Translations under genes and position numbers: made by a program
Part shown: positions 26,147 to 34,863 of the stretch, in pieces
How positions within the stretch are numbered: position 1 is the stretch's first letter
How the letters are laid out: each line of letters starts with the position of its first letter
DNA from: Planctomycetota bacterium
GTDB taxonomy: Bacteria; Planctomycetota; Phycisphaerae; Phycisphaerales; SM1A02
DNA: 64,000 bases
Assembly: GCA_016872915.1 (NCBI GenBank)
Contig: VGYQ01000006.1
Coordinates: 1 to 64,000, forward strand
Direction of reading: 5' to 3'
Notes under the pieces: model-generated
Seen by the model: only the letters and a program-made list of their open reading frames with translations
The model's database searches: none
Told to the model about the DNA's origin: nothing

Positions 26147-26599
26147 ATGCCTCGCCAGACCACATTTCGTAAAGCCGGCCAGACCGCATCCCCATGGCGC
26201 ATCGTGGACGCCGAGGGCAAGGTGCTCGGCCGCCTCGCGACCGAGGTCGCAACCGCGCTGATGGGCAAGCATCGCCCGGACTACACACCCAATGTGCTCT
26301 GCGGCGATTCGGTGATCATCACCAATGCAGCCAAGATCGTGTTGACCGGCCGGAAGGCAGAGCAGAAGACGCTGCGCAAGTGGAGCGGTTACCCGGGCGG
26401 ACTTCGTGTGCGCAACTACGAGACACTGCTGCGCGACGACCCAACCACACTTGTCACCGAAGCGATCATCCGCATGCTGCCCCGTGGGCGGCTTGGTCGT
26501 CGTATCACCCGAAACCTCCGAGTGTTTGCAGGCGCCGAGCATGAGCATCAGGCGCAGCAGCCCACCGTTCTCAAGACCACGCTCAAGAGCAAGGCCTGA
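26147..26599 (+). CDS. rplM: Ribosomal protein L13
   Basis: Early-assembling large-subunit protein, 150 residues. Family segments are WRIVDAEGKVLGRLATEVA, LMGKHRPDYTPNVLCGDSVI, VLTGRKAEQKTLRKWSGYPGG and MLPRGRLGRRITRNLRVFAG. The upstream sequence contains AAAGGAA about 10 nt before the ATG. Paired with rpsI 5 bp downstream, the standard arrangement. Confidence 0.96.
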   Translation: MPRQTTFRKAGQTASPWRIVDAEGKVLGRLATEVATALMGKHRPDYTPNVLCGDSVIITNAAKIVLTGRKAEQKTLRKWSGYPGGLRVRNYETLLRDDPTTLVTEAIIRMLPRGRLGRRITRNLRVFAGAEHEHQAQQPTVLKTTLKSKA

Positions 26600-26604
26600 T
26601 CCAC

Positions 26605-27096
26605 ATGTCCAAGCTGAACATCGGTTCCGTCCCCGCCGCAACAGGTACCGCACCCGCATCGGGTCCAGCCGGCACCACTCGCCTTTCACTCAAGCGCACC
26701 GCAGATGCGAAGGGCTGGTTCTGGGGAACGGGTCGTCGAAAGACGGCGACCGCGCGCGTACGAGTTCGTCCCGGCGCGGGAAAGTTCCTAGTGAACGCAC
26801 GGCCGATGGAGGAGTTCTTCGTCGAGGATCGAGATCAGCGGGCGCTGCTTGGACTGATCGAAAAGTGCTCACTGAAGGGCAAGATGGATGTGGCCGTCAC
26901 CGTCGCAGGTGGTGGATTCACGGGGCAGGCTGGCGCCGTTGTGATGGGGCTCGCCCGCTCTCTCTTCGCGTACGACCAGGCCCTTGAACCAGTGCTTCGC
27001 TCCGGCTCTTACCTGACGCGTGATTCGCGCAAGGTGGAACGGAAGAAGTACGGTCAGGCCGGCGCGCGTCGTCGCTTCCAGTTCTCGAAGCGCTGA
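26605..27096 (+). CDS. rpsI: Ribosomal protein S9
   Basis: Small-subunit protein whose C-terminal tail reaches the P site, 163 residues. The S9 core is recognised by WGTGRRKTATARVRVRPGAG, DQRALLGLIEKC and GLARSLFAYDQALEPVLRSG, and it ends in the invariant KKYGQAGARRRFQFSKR. About 35 residues of low-complexity Ala/Gly/Pro/Thr sequence precede the core, longer than in E. coli. The last 43 bp, encoding the essential basic tail, overlap the convergent HTH gene on the other strand. Confidence 0.95.
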   Translation: MSKLNIGSVPAATGTAPASGPAGTTRLSLKRTADAKGWFWGTGRRKTATARVRVRPGAGKFLVNARPMEEFFVEDRDQRALLGLIEKCSLKGKMDVAVTVAGGGFTGQAGAVVMGLARSLFAYDQALEPVLRSGSYLTRDSRKVERKKYGQAGARRRFQFSKR

Positions 27097-28622
27097 TTCG
27101 ACTCGCTGCACCAGCGTGCGATCTGCTCAGGCTTCACACGCCTGCGCTCTGCTATTTCTTGCATCGTCTGCGGCATCCTTCCATCCCAGCCCGCACGCTC
27201 CAGCCAGCACTCGCAGCAGCGCTGCGCACGTTCATCATCGGCCGCGGTCCGTCGCAGCAACGCAGCGGCGACCTGCGATGCCGATGCGCCGATTTCCGCC
27301 CACACCAGTGCGTGATCGATCGGCTCGCGCAACGGAATGTCTCCCCCTGTCGACATGTTCGCGCGCAGCGATTCCCCCTCCGCCGCGGCGAGACGGCGTT
27401 CCATCGCCAGTGCCGCTGCAGCGCCGAGTCGCACGCGACCATCCGCGATTTTCTGCAAATCCGTCTGCAGCACCACGGACTCCAATGACTTGGCGCTCAA
27501 CACCAGCACGTGAGCTGCGAACGCATCTTCCTCCAATCGCGTGCCGAGCGAGGGCTTCAGGCGTTTGGCCAGTTCGGGAATCGACTCGACGAACAACGTG
27601 CGAAGCAGCAATCGCGCCCAACGCAAGTCCGTTTCGATGCGGTCAAGCGAGAGAGCGGATGGACGCCGGGAATCAAGACGACGAACACCCTCCCCCGCAC
27701 GCCACAAGAGAAAGCGAATCGCAATCATCCGTGCAGACTCCTGAGCCGAAGTCGGTCGCTGCACGTCGGCGGCGCGTGCTTCTTGCAGCATGCTGCACCA
27801 ATGCGATATCTGCCGAAGGTGTGCAGCAGGCAGCATGCCTGCTTGAACACTCGCCCCTCCAAGAATCACCGCTGCTGCATCCTCTCGGCGAAAGGTGGCT
27901 GGGATCGCGGACCGCGGCGGCAACCAGTCCTTCGCAAGACGTGTGAGCAGCGCGGCGCGTTCACCAAGCAACAGCCGATCCGCTGCAAGCCTGCTGCAGC
28001 CAAGATCACGCGACAACCACGCCGCCCCAAGGCCGAGCCGAGCCGCCGCGAGAACGCGCCGTGTGTTCCGACCGCGCTGTTGGCGCTTTGGCTGCCGCTC
28101 CACCGAACCACGCAAAGCCTTCGCGGGCCGTACGGTCGCGCGTGGCGCCGGCGCGCTGCCAAGTACCCCCGCACGAAATGCGTCCCAATCTGCACGCCGA
28201 AATGCGATCTCCACCGTGGAGGAAGGGTTTCGGCTGCGGCGCATCCAGCACGCGGGCAAACCAAGTCTTCGCCAGCGGTGAACCGTTCGCACACTGGCAC
28301 CGGTCTCGCGCACAAACTGTCGCAGGCTCCATGCGGTGCCATGCAACTCCGGAGCACGCGCGCTCAAACGCAGCGCAAGTTCGCAGAGATCCCTCCGCAA
28401 GGCCATGCCGACCACCTCCAACCCGCGCTCCTCACCCTCGACATGAAATCCCGTGATCCGATGCACCACCATGCCCCATTCCACCAATGCTCCGGGCGCC
28501 AACTGCGGGAGCATCAACCGCACCGCCGCCATCTGTCGCCGCGCCGTTTCTGCGGGTACGAACGCAAGCTGTGCCGCAAGGCTCGCCGCACACGAAAGAG
28601 AGAATGAACCGCGCCGGCCCAT
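27054..28622 (-). CDS. Hypothetical 522-residue protein with putative HTH segments
   Basis: I cannot assign a family. The protein is Arg/Ala/Leu-rich and almost wholly helical, with no membrane segment. Residues about 99-125 (SLRQFVRETGASVRTVHRWR) look like a helix-turn-helix, and a second such segment lies near the C-terminus (TMQEIAERRRVKPEQIARWC). The middle contains paired helices such as DRIETDLRWARLLLRTLF. This suggests a DNA- or RNA-binding regulator; sigma-factor-like ancestry is possible but not shown. It follows alr by 19 bp on the same strand, and its 3' end overlaps the tail of rpsI by 43 bp. Coding use looks normal, and the frame stays open across 1.5 kb. Confidence 0.7.
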   Translation of the reverse strand: MGRRGSFSLSCAASLAAQLAFVPAETARRQMAAVRLMLPQLAPGALVEWGMVVHRITGFHVEGEERGLEVVGMALRRDLCELALRLSARAPELHGTAWSLRQFVRETGASVRTVHRWRRLGLPACWMRRSRNPSSTVEIAFRRADWDAFRAGVLGSAPAPRATVRPAKALRGSVERQPKRQQRGRNTRRVLAAARLGLGAAWLSRDLGCSRLAADRLLLGERAALLTRLAKDWLPPRSAIPATFRREDAAAVILGGASVQAGMLPAAHLRQISHWCSMLQEARAADVQRPTSAQESARMIAIRFLLWRAGEGVRRLDSRRPSALSLDRIETDLRWARLLLRTLFVESIPELAKRLKPSLGTRLEEDAFAAHVLVLSAKSLESVVLQTDLQKIADGRVRLGAAAALAMERRLAAAEGESLRANMSTGGDIPLREPIDHALVWAEIGASASQVAAALLRRTAADDERAQRCCECWLERAGWDGRMPQTMQEIAERRRVKPEQIARWCSESNQRFENWKRRRAPA

Positions 28623-28641
28623 GCCAGCAGACTAGATCGCG

Positions 28642-29889
28642 TCACGCACTCATCGCACCATGCGAGAGACGCGAGGCAATCGGCTCTGGCGCGGTGCGCT
28701 CGACCGCGCTCCCCCCCACATGCACGCGCGGGATTCGCGGACTGATGCGGCACAACAGGTCGTAGGCATGCGTCCCCGATGCCTCCGCAACCGCAGGGAG
28801 AAAGTTTGCCGCAGCAGGATCGCCGCCGTAGACCTCCACCCGCATGCCAACGAAACCGCTTTCGTAGGCAAGGACTGCCGGTACGTCCGTGAGATCGATC
28901 ACGATCTGATCCATGTTGACTGCGCCGATGACCGCGACCGAGCGCACGCTCGGCCCAGCCGGTGTTTCCGCCAACACGCGAACGCTCCGTGTTCGTCCAT
29001 CGGGCGACATCGGATAGCCATCGAAGTAACCGACGGGCACGAGTCCCAATCGCGTCCGACGCGGCGCCGTCCACCGCGATCCATATCCCACCCCAACGCC
29101 CGCATCGATTTCCTTTGTCAAAACAACTTGCGATTCCCAGCGCACAATCGGCTCGAGCGGTATGGGGCATCCATCGCTCGCCCGTGCCTGTGCGAGCCCC
29201 GTCCACGCGAGTCCCACGCGAACCATGCCGTGATGGAGCCTCGCATCCGCCAGGACTGCATGGGAATTGGACGCGTGCACCAGCGTGTCTGCCGGAATGT
29301 CTGCAGCATGCTCGCGCAGAAACTGTTCAAGTTGAGCGTCTTGCTGCAGGCAGAGTGCGCTCTCCCCGGCGCTGTCCGTGAAGTGCGTGAACACTCCCGC
29401 CAGCCGAAGGTGACGCGCATCGGAGATGCACGCGAGGGCGCGCGCCGCGTCCTCGGCAGTTGCACCGCCACGTGACATGCCGGTATCGATCTCCAGATGA
29501 ACAGGGATCGTGACTCCACCGAGGCGTTCCGCAAGATCCGCCACCTCACGCGCATGGCCGGAACCATGAACCGTGAGAGCGAGGCGGCCAGCAAGCAGCA
29601 TGCGGTGCGCGTCACCGCCCACCTCCATATCACGCTCGGGCATCAGCACGAGTTGCGGCAGCGTGACACCTGCCTGCGCAATCGCCTCGGCCTGCGAGAG
29701 GGAGTACACGGCCAACATGCCCGCTCCACTCTCCTCGAGTTGCCGCGCGATGCGCGCAGCACCGAGCCCGTATGCATCTGCCTTTACGACTGCGCACAAT
29801 CGACAGCCAGGACCGATCGCACGGCGGAGTGCGCGAGTGTTGCGGTCAAGCGCGGCAAGATCAATGAAAAGTGAACTGTTGGCTCGCAT
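28642..29889 (-). CDS. alr: Alanine racemase
   Basis: PLP enzyme making D-alanine for peptidoglycan, 415 residues. K36 in LCAVVKADAYGLGA is the PLP lysine. HLEIDTGMSRGG, GVFTHFTDSAG, VHASNSHAVL and MVRVGLAWTG follow in the barrel, and the catalytic Tyr is in GVGVGYGSRWTAP. The C-terminal domain has VGYFDGYPM and VIGAVNMDQIVIDLTD. Somewhat longer than the usual 360-380 residues, with a His/Ser-rich tail. Together with murA in this window it shows that the organism makes peptidoglycan precursors. Divergent from the helicase gene with 54 bp between starts. Confidence 0.95.
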   Translation of the reverse strand: MRANSSLFIDLAALDRNTRALRRAIGPGCRLCAVVKADAYGLGAARIARQLEESGAGMLAVYSLSQAEAIAQAGVTLPQLVLMPERDMEVGGDAHRMLLAGRLALTVHGSGHAREVADLAERLGGVTIPVHLEIDTGMSRGGATAEDAARALACISDARHLRLAGVFTHFTDSAGESALCLQQDAQLEQFLREHAADIPADTLVHASNSHAVLADARLHHGMVRVGLAWTGLAQARASDGCPIPLEPIVRWESQVVLTKEIDAGVGVGYGSRWTAPRRTRLGLVPVGYFDGYPMSPDGRTRSVRVLAETPAGPSVRSVAVIGAVNMDQIVIDLTDVPAVLAYESGFVGMRVEVYGGDPAAANFLPAVAEASGTHAYDLLCRISPRIPRVHVGGSAVERTAPEPIASRLSHGAMSA

Positions 29890-29943
29890 CCATGCGCTCC
29901 GTCCGTTTGTATCGGCCGCCTGAATCGGCTACCATGAAGGAAC

Positions 29944-31320
29944 GTGAATGAGGACATAAAGGAGCCCAGTCGGGGCGCTGGGCGTTCCCAAGACATCTTT
30001 GCTCAGGACCGCTCCTTCAGCTCGCTTGGGCTGTCGGCGGACATCTGTCAGGCGCTCACGGACCGCGGGTTCGAGCACCCCACCCACATCCAAGCGCAAC
30101 TCATCCCCGTGGTGCTGTCCGGCAGGGACTGCCTTGGGCAAGCCAAGACGGGGACGGGAAAGACCGCGGCATTCGGGCTGCCGGCGCTGCAGATCATCCC
30201 CAAGGACGCACCTTTGGCGGTCCTCGTGCTGGTTCCCACGCGCGAACTGGCCATCCAAGTCGCCAAGGAACTCCACGATTTCGCTCGGCACAGCGGTCAT
30301 CATGTCGCGGCGGTCTACGGCGGACAGGCGATCAGCAGCCAAGCGCAGAAGCTGCAGCGAAAGCCGGCCATCATCGTGGGAACTCCCGGCCGAGTTATGG
30401 ACATGCACCAGCGCGGACTGCTGCCGTACGACGGCGTCCGCTATGCAGTGCTCGATGAGGTCGACCGCATGCTGGACATCGGTTTCCGCGAAGACATTCG
30501 GCGGATTCTCGGTTCGATGAAGCAGCATCCGCAGACCGTTTTTGTTTCTGCGACGATCTCGCCAGAGATTGAGAAGCTCGCCCGCCAGTATCTCCGGGAT
30601 CCCGAGAAGATCGTCACCGTCGCTGCAAGTCTGACCGTCTCACAAATCCGCCAGTCCTACTTCGCGGTCGAACGCTGGGACAAGCGGCGATTGCTGCTCC
30701 ACCTGCTGCGCAAGGAAGAGCCTGCTCTCACACTGGTGTTCTGCCGGATGAAGCGCACGGTTGATGATGTCACGGCTTTCCTTGCCAAGAATGGCATTGA
30801 TGCTCAACAGATGCATGGCGACATGTACCAAACCAAGCGCGATAAGGTGATGACGAAGCTCCGCGAGGGTCAGTTGTCTGTGCTCGTGGCGAGCGACCTC
30901 GCATCGCGCGGACTCGACGTGGATGACATCTCCCACGTCGTCAACTATGACTTGCCCGAAGACCCTGAGGTCTATGTGCACCGTATCGGCCGCACTGCGC
31001 GCGCCGGACGCAATGGCGTGGCATGGTCCTTTGTGTGCCCCGATCAGGGCGAGTTGCTGACCGCCATCGAGAGCCTGGCCAACATCGAGATTCCTGTGGC
31101 GAGCTACGACGATTTCGAGGCGGGTCCGGTACCGAGCGACATTCGGGCGCAGCGCGAACTGGACTCGCAGCGCAAGCAGGCGTCGATGGAAAGCAAGTCG
31201 CGTGATCCGCTGGCCAATCAGCCGGATGCCTCGAACGCTGCCGCATTCCCCGGTGGGTTGGTCCCGACGCAGCCGCCTCCGCGAAGACTGGGCGGACGCC
31301 TGTCGACGCGGCGTCGCTAG
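29944..31320 (+). CDS. DEAD-box ATP-dependent RNA helicase (motif II is DEVD)
   Basis: An RNA helicase of 458 residues from a GTG at 29944, preceded by AAGGAA. Motifs run in order: Q motif with FEHPTHIQAQLIP, motif I AKTGTGKTAAFG, Ia PTRELAIQV, TPGR, motif II VLDEVDRMLDIGF, motif III SAT, DLASRGLDVDD, and motif VI VHRIGRTARAGR. Motif II is DEVD rather than DEAD; the catalytic Asp-Glu is retained. The basic, Pro-rich tail may bind RNA. Such helicases act in ribosome assembly or RNA decay. First gene of a plus-strand run with psuG 3 bp downstream. Confidence 0.93.
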   Translation: MNEDIKEPSRGAGRSQDIFAQDRSFSSLGLSADICQALTDRGFEHPTHIQAQLIPVVLSGRDCLGQAKTGTGKTAAFGLPALQIIPKDAPLAVLVLVPTRELAIQVAKELHDFARHSGHHVAAVYGGQAISSQAQKLQRKPAIIVGTPGRVMDMHQRGLLPYDGVRYAVLDEVDRMLDIGFREDIRRILGSMKQHPQTVFVSATISPEIEKLARQYLRDPEKIVTVAASLTVSQIRQSYFAVERWDKRRLLLHLLRKEEPALTLVFCRMKRTVDDVTAFLAKNGIDAQQMHGDMYQTKRDKVMTKLREGQLSVLVASDLASRGLDVDDISHVVNYDLPEDPEVYVHRIGRTARAGRNGVAWSFVCPDQGELLTAIESLANIEIPVASYDDFEAGPVPSDIRAQRELDSQRKQASMESKSRDPLANQPDASNAAAFPGGLVPTQPPPRRLGGRLSTRRR

Positions 31321-31323
31321 CAC

Positions 31324-32331
31324 ATGCTCCAGCAGAACCAGAAGCTGGAATTCTCAAGCGAAGTCGCCGATGCGATCGCGCAGGGACGCCCCGTGGTCGC
31401 GCTTGAGTCGACGGTCGTCACCCATGGGCTGCCGCGTGAGCCCCGTGAGATGTCCGCGAAGTTTCACGAGGCGGTCCCTGAGTGGCCACGCGATGTGTCC
31501 GCGAATCTTGCGGCGGCCCGCACCATGGAGAGCGTGGTGCGTGCCGAGGGAGCCGTACCGGCGACCATTGCGATCATCGACGGCAGCGTTTGCGTCGGAC
31601 TTTCTGCGAAACAGTTGGAACGGCTCGCCGGCGAAACGAATCCCAAGAAGGTGTCGGCTCGCGATCTTGGCGTCTCAGTGGCGCAGCGGCAGACGGGCGG
31701 TACGACGGTCGCAGCGACAACAACCATTGCAGCATGTGCCGGTATCCGCGTGTTTGCGACGGGTGGGATTGGTGGCGTCCATCGCGGCTGGAACATCTCG
31801 ATGGACGTCTCGTCGGATCTGGTCGCGCTGGCACGCTCGCCCGTGGTGGTCGTGTGCGCGGGTGCCAAGGTCTTGCTTGATCTGCCAGCCACACTGGAAG
31901 GGCTGGAAACCCTCGGCATTCCCACGATTGGGTTCGAAACGGAATTCCTTCCCCGTTTTACGGCAGAGCCCGACCGCTCCCTTCGTCTGCACCACACAGC
32001 GGAAAGCGCTTCGGAAGTGGCGCGCATCGCCCACGCGCATTGGCAGTTGCAGCCGACGTCTGGCGTCCTGGTCATGCAGCCATGCCCCGCAGCATTCGCA
32101 GTTGATGCCGAATCGACCGAGCGGCAACTTGCACGTGTGCTTGAGCTGGCCAGCGCGAAGAATGTGCGAGGCGCAGCATTGACACCGTTTCTCCTTGCAC
32201 AACTCGCACAGGGCGAGGAAGGGCCACGGATGGTCGAGGCAAATCTTGCACTGCTGAAAGCCAACGCGAGACTTGCCGCGCGTGTCGCTGCGGGCATTTG
32301 CAGCCTGTCGTTCGGATCTCACTCGCCTTGA
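31324..32331 (+). CDS. psuG: Pseudouridine-5'-phosphate glycosidase
   Basis: Splits pseudouridine 5'-phosphate into uracil and ribose-5-phosphate, recycling the modified nucleoside from RNA turnover. The 335-residue protein has VVALESTVVTHGLPRE, TNPKKVSARDLGVSVA, GGTTVAATTTIAACAGI, FATGGIGGVHRGW and MDVSSDLVALARSP, all family motifs including the catalytic Lys in the KKVS loop. A PsuK kinase gene, its usual partner, is not adjacent. It follows an RNA helicase by 3 bp, which fits RNA turnover but is only context. Confidence 0.93.
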   Translation: MLQQNQKLEFSSEVADAIAQGRPVVALESTVVTHGLPREPREMSAKFHEAVPEWPRDVSANLAAARTMESVVRAEGAVPATIAIIDGSVCVGLSAKQLERLAGETNPKKVSARDLGVSVAQRQTGGTTVAATTTIAACAGIRVFATGGIGGVHRGWNISMDVSSDLVALARSPVVVVCAGAKVLLDLPATLEGLETLGIPTIGFETEFLPRFTAEPDRSLRLHHTAESASEVARIAHAHWQLQPTSGVLVMQPCPAAFAVDAESTERQLARVLELASAKNVRGAALTPFLLAQLAQGEEGPRMVEANLALLKANARLAARVAAGICSLSFGSHSP

Positions 32332-32359
32332 CACGCTGCTCGGCGCCTGCCATACTGCA

Positions 32360-33520
32360 ATGGTCGGGCGGAAAGGCGTGTTCTGCCCCGCCGACGAATG
32401 CATGACGACTGTTCGAGGGATCCTCGAGATGGCCCCAGGGCCCGAGGGTCGAATCAGACAATTCCAAGATGGCTTGATCGCTGCTCCCGACGATCCGATC
32501 GTTGAACCCAGCCTTGCAAGCCGACTCTCCTTGCGCACATGCCTCAGTGTGGTCGCGGAGGTGAGCGAGGTTGAAGTCCGTACGCGTCGCGGGCGTCGTC
32601 GCCGCACTCAGGTGGAACGCATCGTGGAAGTCGAGGGACTTGACCCAGAGGTCTTCGCCAAGCGCACGCCTTTTTCCGAACTCACAGCGCTCGATCCAGC
32701 TCCGCGGATGACGCTCGAGTACCCGGGCTGCCCGCCTGCGTGCCGACTGATTGACCTCTTCTGCCCCATCGGATTCGGCACGCGCGGGCTCATCGTTGCG
32801 CCACCGAAGGCGGGCAAGACCATCTTGCTGCAAAACCTGGCGTACGGCATCAAGCGAAATCACCCGCAGGTGGAACTCGTTGCTCTGCTGATCGACGAGC
32901 GACCCGAGGAGGTCACCGACTTCAAGCGGAATGTGCCGGCGCAGGTGCTGGCGTCCAGCAACGATCAGGACACGGAACGCCATACAGCGCTCGGCATCCT
33001 TGCGATCGAGCGCGCACGCCGTATGGTCGAAGCGGGACGCGATGTCGTGGTGCTGCTGGATTCGCTGACAAGACTCGGGCGGGCGTTCAATAACTCACGC
33101 CGATATGGATCAAGCGGACGAACGATGTCAGGCGGCCTTGACTCGAAAGCGCTCGAAGTACCAAAGCAACTCTTTGGTGCGGCGCGGCGTGCCGAACAAG
33201 GCGGGTCACTCACCATCATCGCGAGTTGCCTCGTCGATACGGGGAGCCGAGCCGATCAGATCATCTTCGAGGAGTTCAAAGGCACGGGCAATATGGAGTT
33301 GATTCTTGATCGAACGATCGCTGAGCGGCGCCTCTTCCCTGCCATCAATCTGGCTGCGAGCGGAACGCGCAAGGAGCACCTGCTCATGAGTGAACGCGAA
33401 CTCAAGACAGTGACCGCACTTCGACGTCGACTCATGACCATGCCGCCGCCCGTCCAAATTGAACAGTTGCTCGCTGCGCTGAAGCGAAGCCCGACCAACG
33501 AAGCCCTCGTCGGGACCTGA
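32360..33520 (+). CDS. rho: Transcription termination factor Rho with a degenerate primary RNA-binding site
   Basis: Hexameric RNA-dependent ATPase that ends transcription. The ATPase core is intact: Walker A APPKAGKTILLQN, Walker B VVVLLDSLTRLGRAFN, the Q loop MSGGLDSKALEVPKQLFGAARRAEQGG (in two parts), the R-loop SGTRKEHLL and FEEFKGTGNMEL. The N-terminus is short (386 residues from the ATG at 32360) and lacks the helical bundle. The cold-shock-like domain aligns with E. coli from GILE onward, but where E. coli has the aromatic GFGFLR, this protein has PEGRIR. The two stacking Phe of the primary RNA site are thus missing. The frame continues upstream without clear Rho sequence. It follows psuG by 28 bp. 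Confidence 0.9.
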   Translation: MVGRKGVFCPADECMTTVRGILEMAPGPEGRIRQFQDGLIAAPDDPIVEPSLASRLSLRTCLSVVAEVSEVEVRTRRGRRRRTQVERIVEVEGLDPEVFAKRTPFSELTALDPAPRMTLEYPGCPPACRLIDLFCPIGFGTRGLIVAPPKAGKTILLQNLAYGIKRNHPQVELVALLIDERPEEVTDFKRNVPAQVLASSNDQDTERHTALGILAIERARRMVEAGRDVVVLLDSLTRLGRAFNNSRRYGSSGRTMSGGLDSKALEVPKQLFGAARRAEQGGSLTIIASCLVDTGSRADQIIFEEFKGTGNMELILDRTIAERRLFPAINLAASGTRKEHLLMSERELKTVTALRRRLMTMPPPVQIEQLLAALKRSPTNEALVGT

Positions 33521-33609
33521 ACGCTGCTCGCGTCGTCCAAACGGCCGATTTACAGGGGTGAGCAACGTCCTTGACGCGCGGTTTGGTCCATCGGTTACCC
33601 TGTCCCCCC

Positions 33610-34860
33610 ATGCAAGACTCAGCCATCAAGACCGGATTTTTTCTGCTCAGCGGAGTCGTGCTGTTTTTCTTTGCCTGGATCATCACTGCCAAGCTCGATC
33701 TGCTCAACTCGAACAGCCAGTACACCGTGCGGTTCAGCGTCAATGACGGCATCACGGGGCTCGCCGAGGGCTCTGATGTCCAGGTGGGCGGGCTGTCACG
33801 CGGCCATGTCGAGGCGATCATCCCCAAAGTGGGTGCGGACGGCGTACTGGCTGACCTTTATGTCGTCATCAATCTCGACAAAGACCTTCAGGTGTATGAG
33901 GATGCCAAGGTCCTCCGCATCATGACACTTCTTGGTTCGGAGGCGACGCTCAATTTCACCTCCCTCGGCGGCGAAAAGCCATTGATCAAGCCCGGAAGCG
34001 GCTTCCTGATACCTGCACTGCCAAGCAGTGGAGTGCTTGCGGCAATCCTTGGACCCTACAACGCGACAAAGGCAGATCAAGTTATCCAGGACCTTGCCGA
34101 CTTCGGAGACCTTCTGGCGCGTCTGCCGAAGGACTATGAATCGAAGGTCGTGCCGATTCTCGACAAAGCAGGCACCATTGCCGCAGACCTGCAGACCGAC
34201 TACAGCGAGTGGCGTGGAAAGATTGGGGGCGCGCTGACGTCGGCGCAAGGCGCCATGGGGAAGTTGGATGCCTCGATGGGTGATGTGCAGGGCATCGTGC
34301 AGCGCAACGCGCCGAAAGTCGACGCAACGATCGCGAATCTTGACTCGGCGAGTGCAACAGCCAACGATGCGCTGAAGCACATCAATGCCGAAACTGTTCC
34401 TCTCGTGGACAGCGCTCTTCGAAAGGCCGAGTCCGCAGTGGATGGATTCGGGAAGTCGATCGACATTGTGCATGACCTTCTGCTGGAGCGTTCCCCAGAT
34501 ATCTCGGAAATGCTTTCCAACCTTCGGACCACTTCAGCGCAGCTGAAACTCGCCTCAATGGAGATCCGCAGAAGCCCGTGGAAGATCCTCTACCAGCCCA
34601 ACAGTGATCAAGTGGCTCATGAAAATCTTTACGAGGCGGCACGAAGCTTCGTGCTCGCTGCAGGTGACCTTCGCGCAGCGGGCGAGTCGCTTCGACTCGT
34701 CGTGGAACGCGACCCAGGGCGCTATGAGACCGATGCAAAGTTCCGAGAGTCCGTGCAGCTCATGGTCACCGATGCGCTCGCCAAGTATGAGCAGGCACAG
34801 CAGCAGCTCAATAGCGTGCTCATGGCACCTGCGCCGGCGGGCGAGTCCAAGGCGAGGTGA
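33610..34860 (+). CDS. MCE/MlaD-family lipid-transport protein (first of a pair)
   Basis: A 416-residue protein with an N-terminal membrane anchor (about residues 8-28) and one MCE domain (about 35-135: FSVNDGITGLAEGSDVQVGG, LRIMTLLGSEATLNFTSLGG). A long helical region follows, predicted to form coiled coil (about 165-330). MCE proteins form hexameric rings or tubes that move phospholipids between membranes. No MlaE permease, MlaF ATPase or MlaC is nearby. I start at the ATG at 33610, where the anchor begins. Its C-terminal region (SPWKILYQPN, AARSFVLAAGDLRAAG) resembles that of the next gene, so the two are probably paralogues working together. Confidence 0.85.
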   Translation: MQDSAIKTGFFLLSGVVLFFFAWIITAKLDLLNSNSQYTVRFSVNDGITGLAEGSDVQVGGLSRGHVEAIIPKVGADGVLADLYVVINLDKDLQVYEDAKVLRIMTLLGSEATLNFTSLGGEKPLIKPGSGFLIPALPSSGVLAAILGPYNATKADQVIQDLADFGDLLARLPKDYESKVVPILDKAGTIAADLQTDYSEWRGKIGGALTSAQGAMGKLDASMGDVQGIVQRNAPKVDATIANLDSASATANDALKHINAETVPLVDSALRKAESAVDGFGKSIDIVHDLLLERSPDISEMLSNLRTTSAQLKLASMEIRRSPWKILYQPNSDQVAHENLYEAARSFVLAAGDLRAAGESLRLVVERDPGRYETDAKFRESVQLMVTDALAKYEQAQQQLNSVLMAPAPAGESKAR

Positions 34861-34863
34861 TCT

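Noticed and set aside
27510-28607. A 365-residue plus-strand frame opposite the HTH gene
   Set aside because: Arg/His/Pro-rich without motifs. The minus-strand frame is longer, follows alr in an operon-like way and has plausible helices. This choice is less certain than for the other shadow frames.
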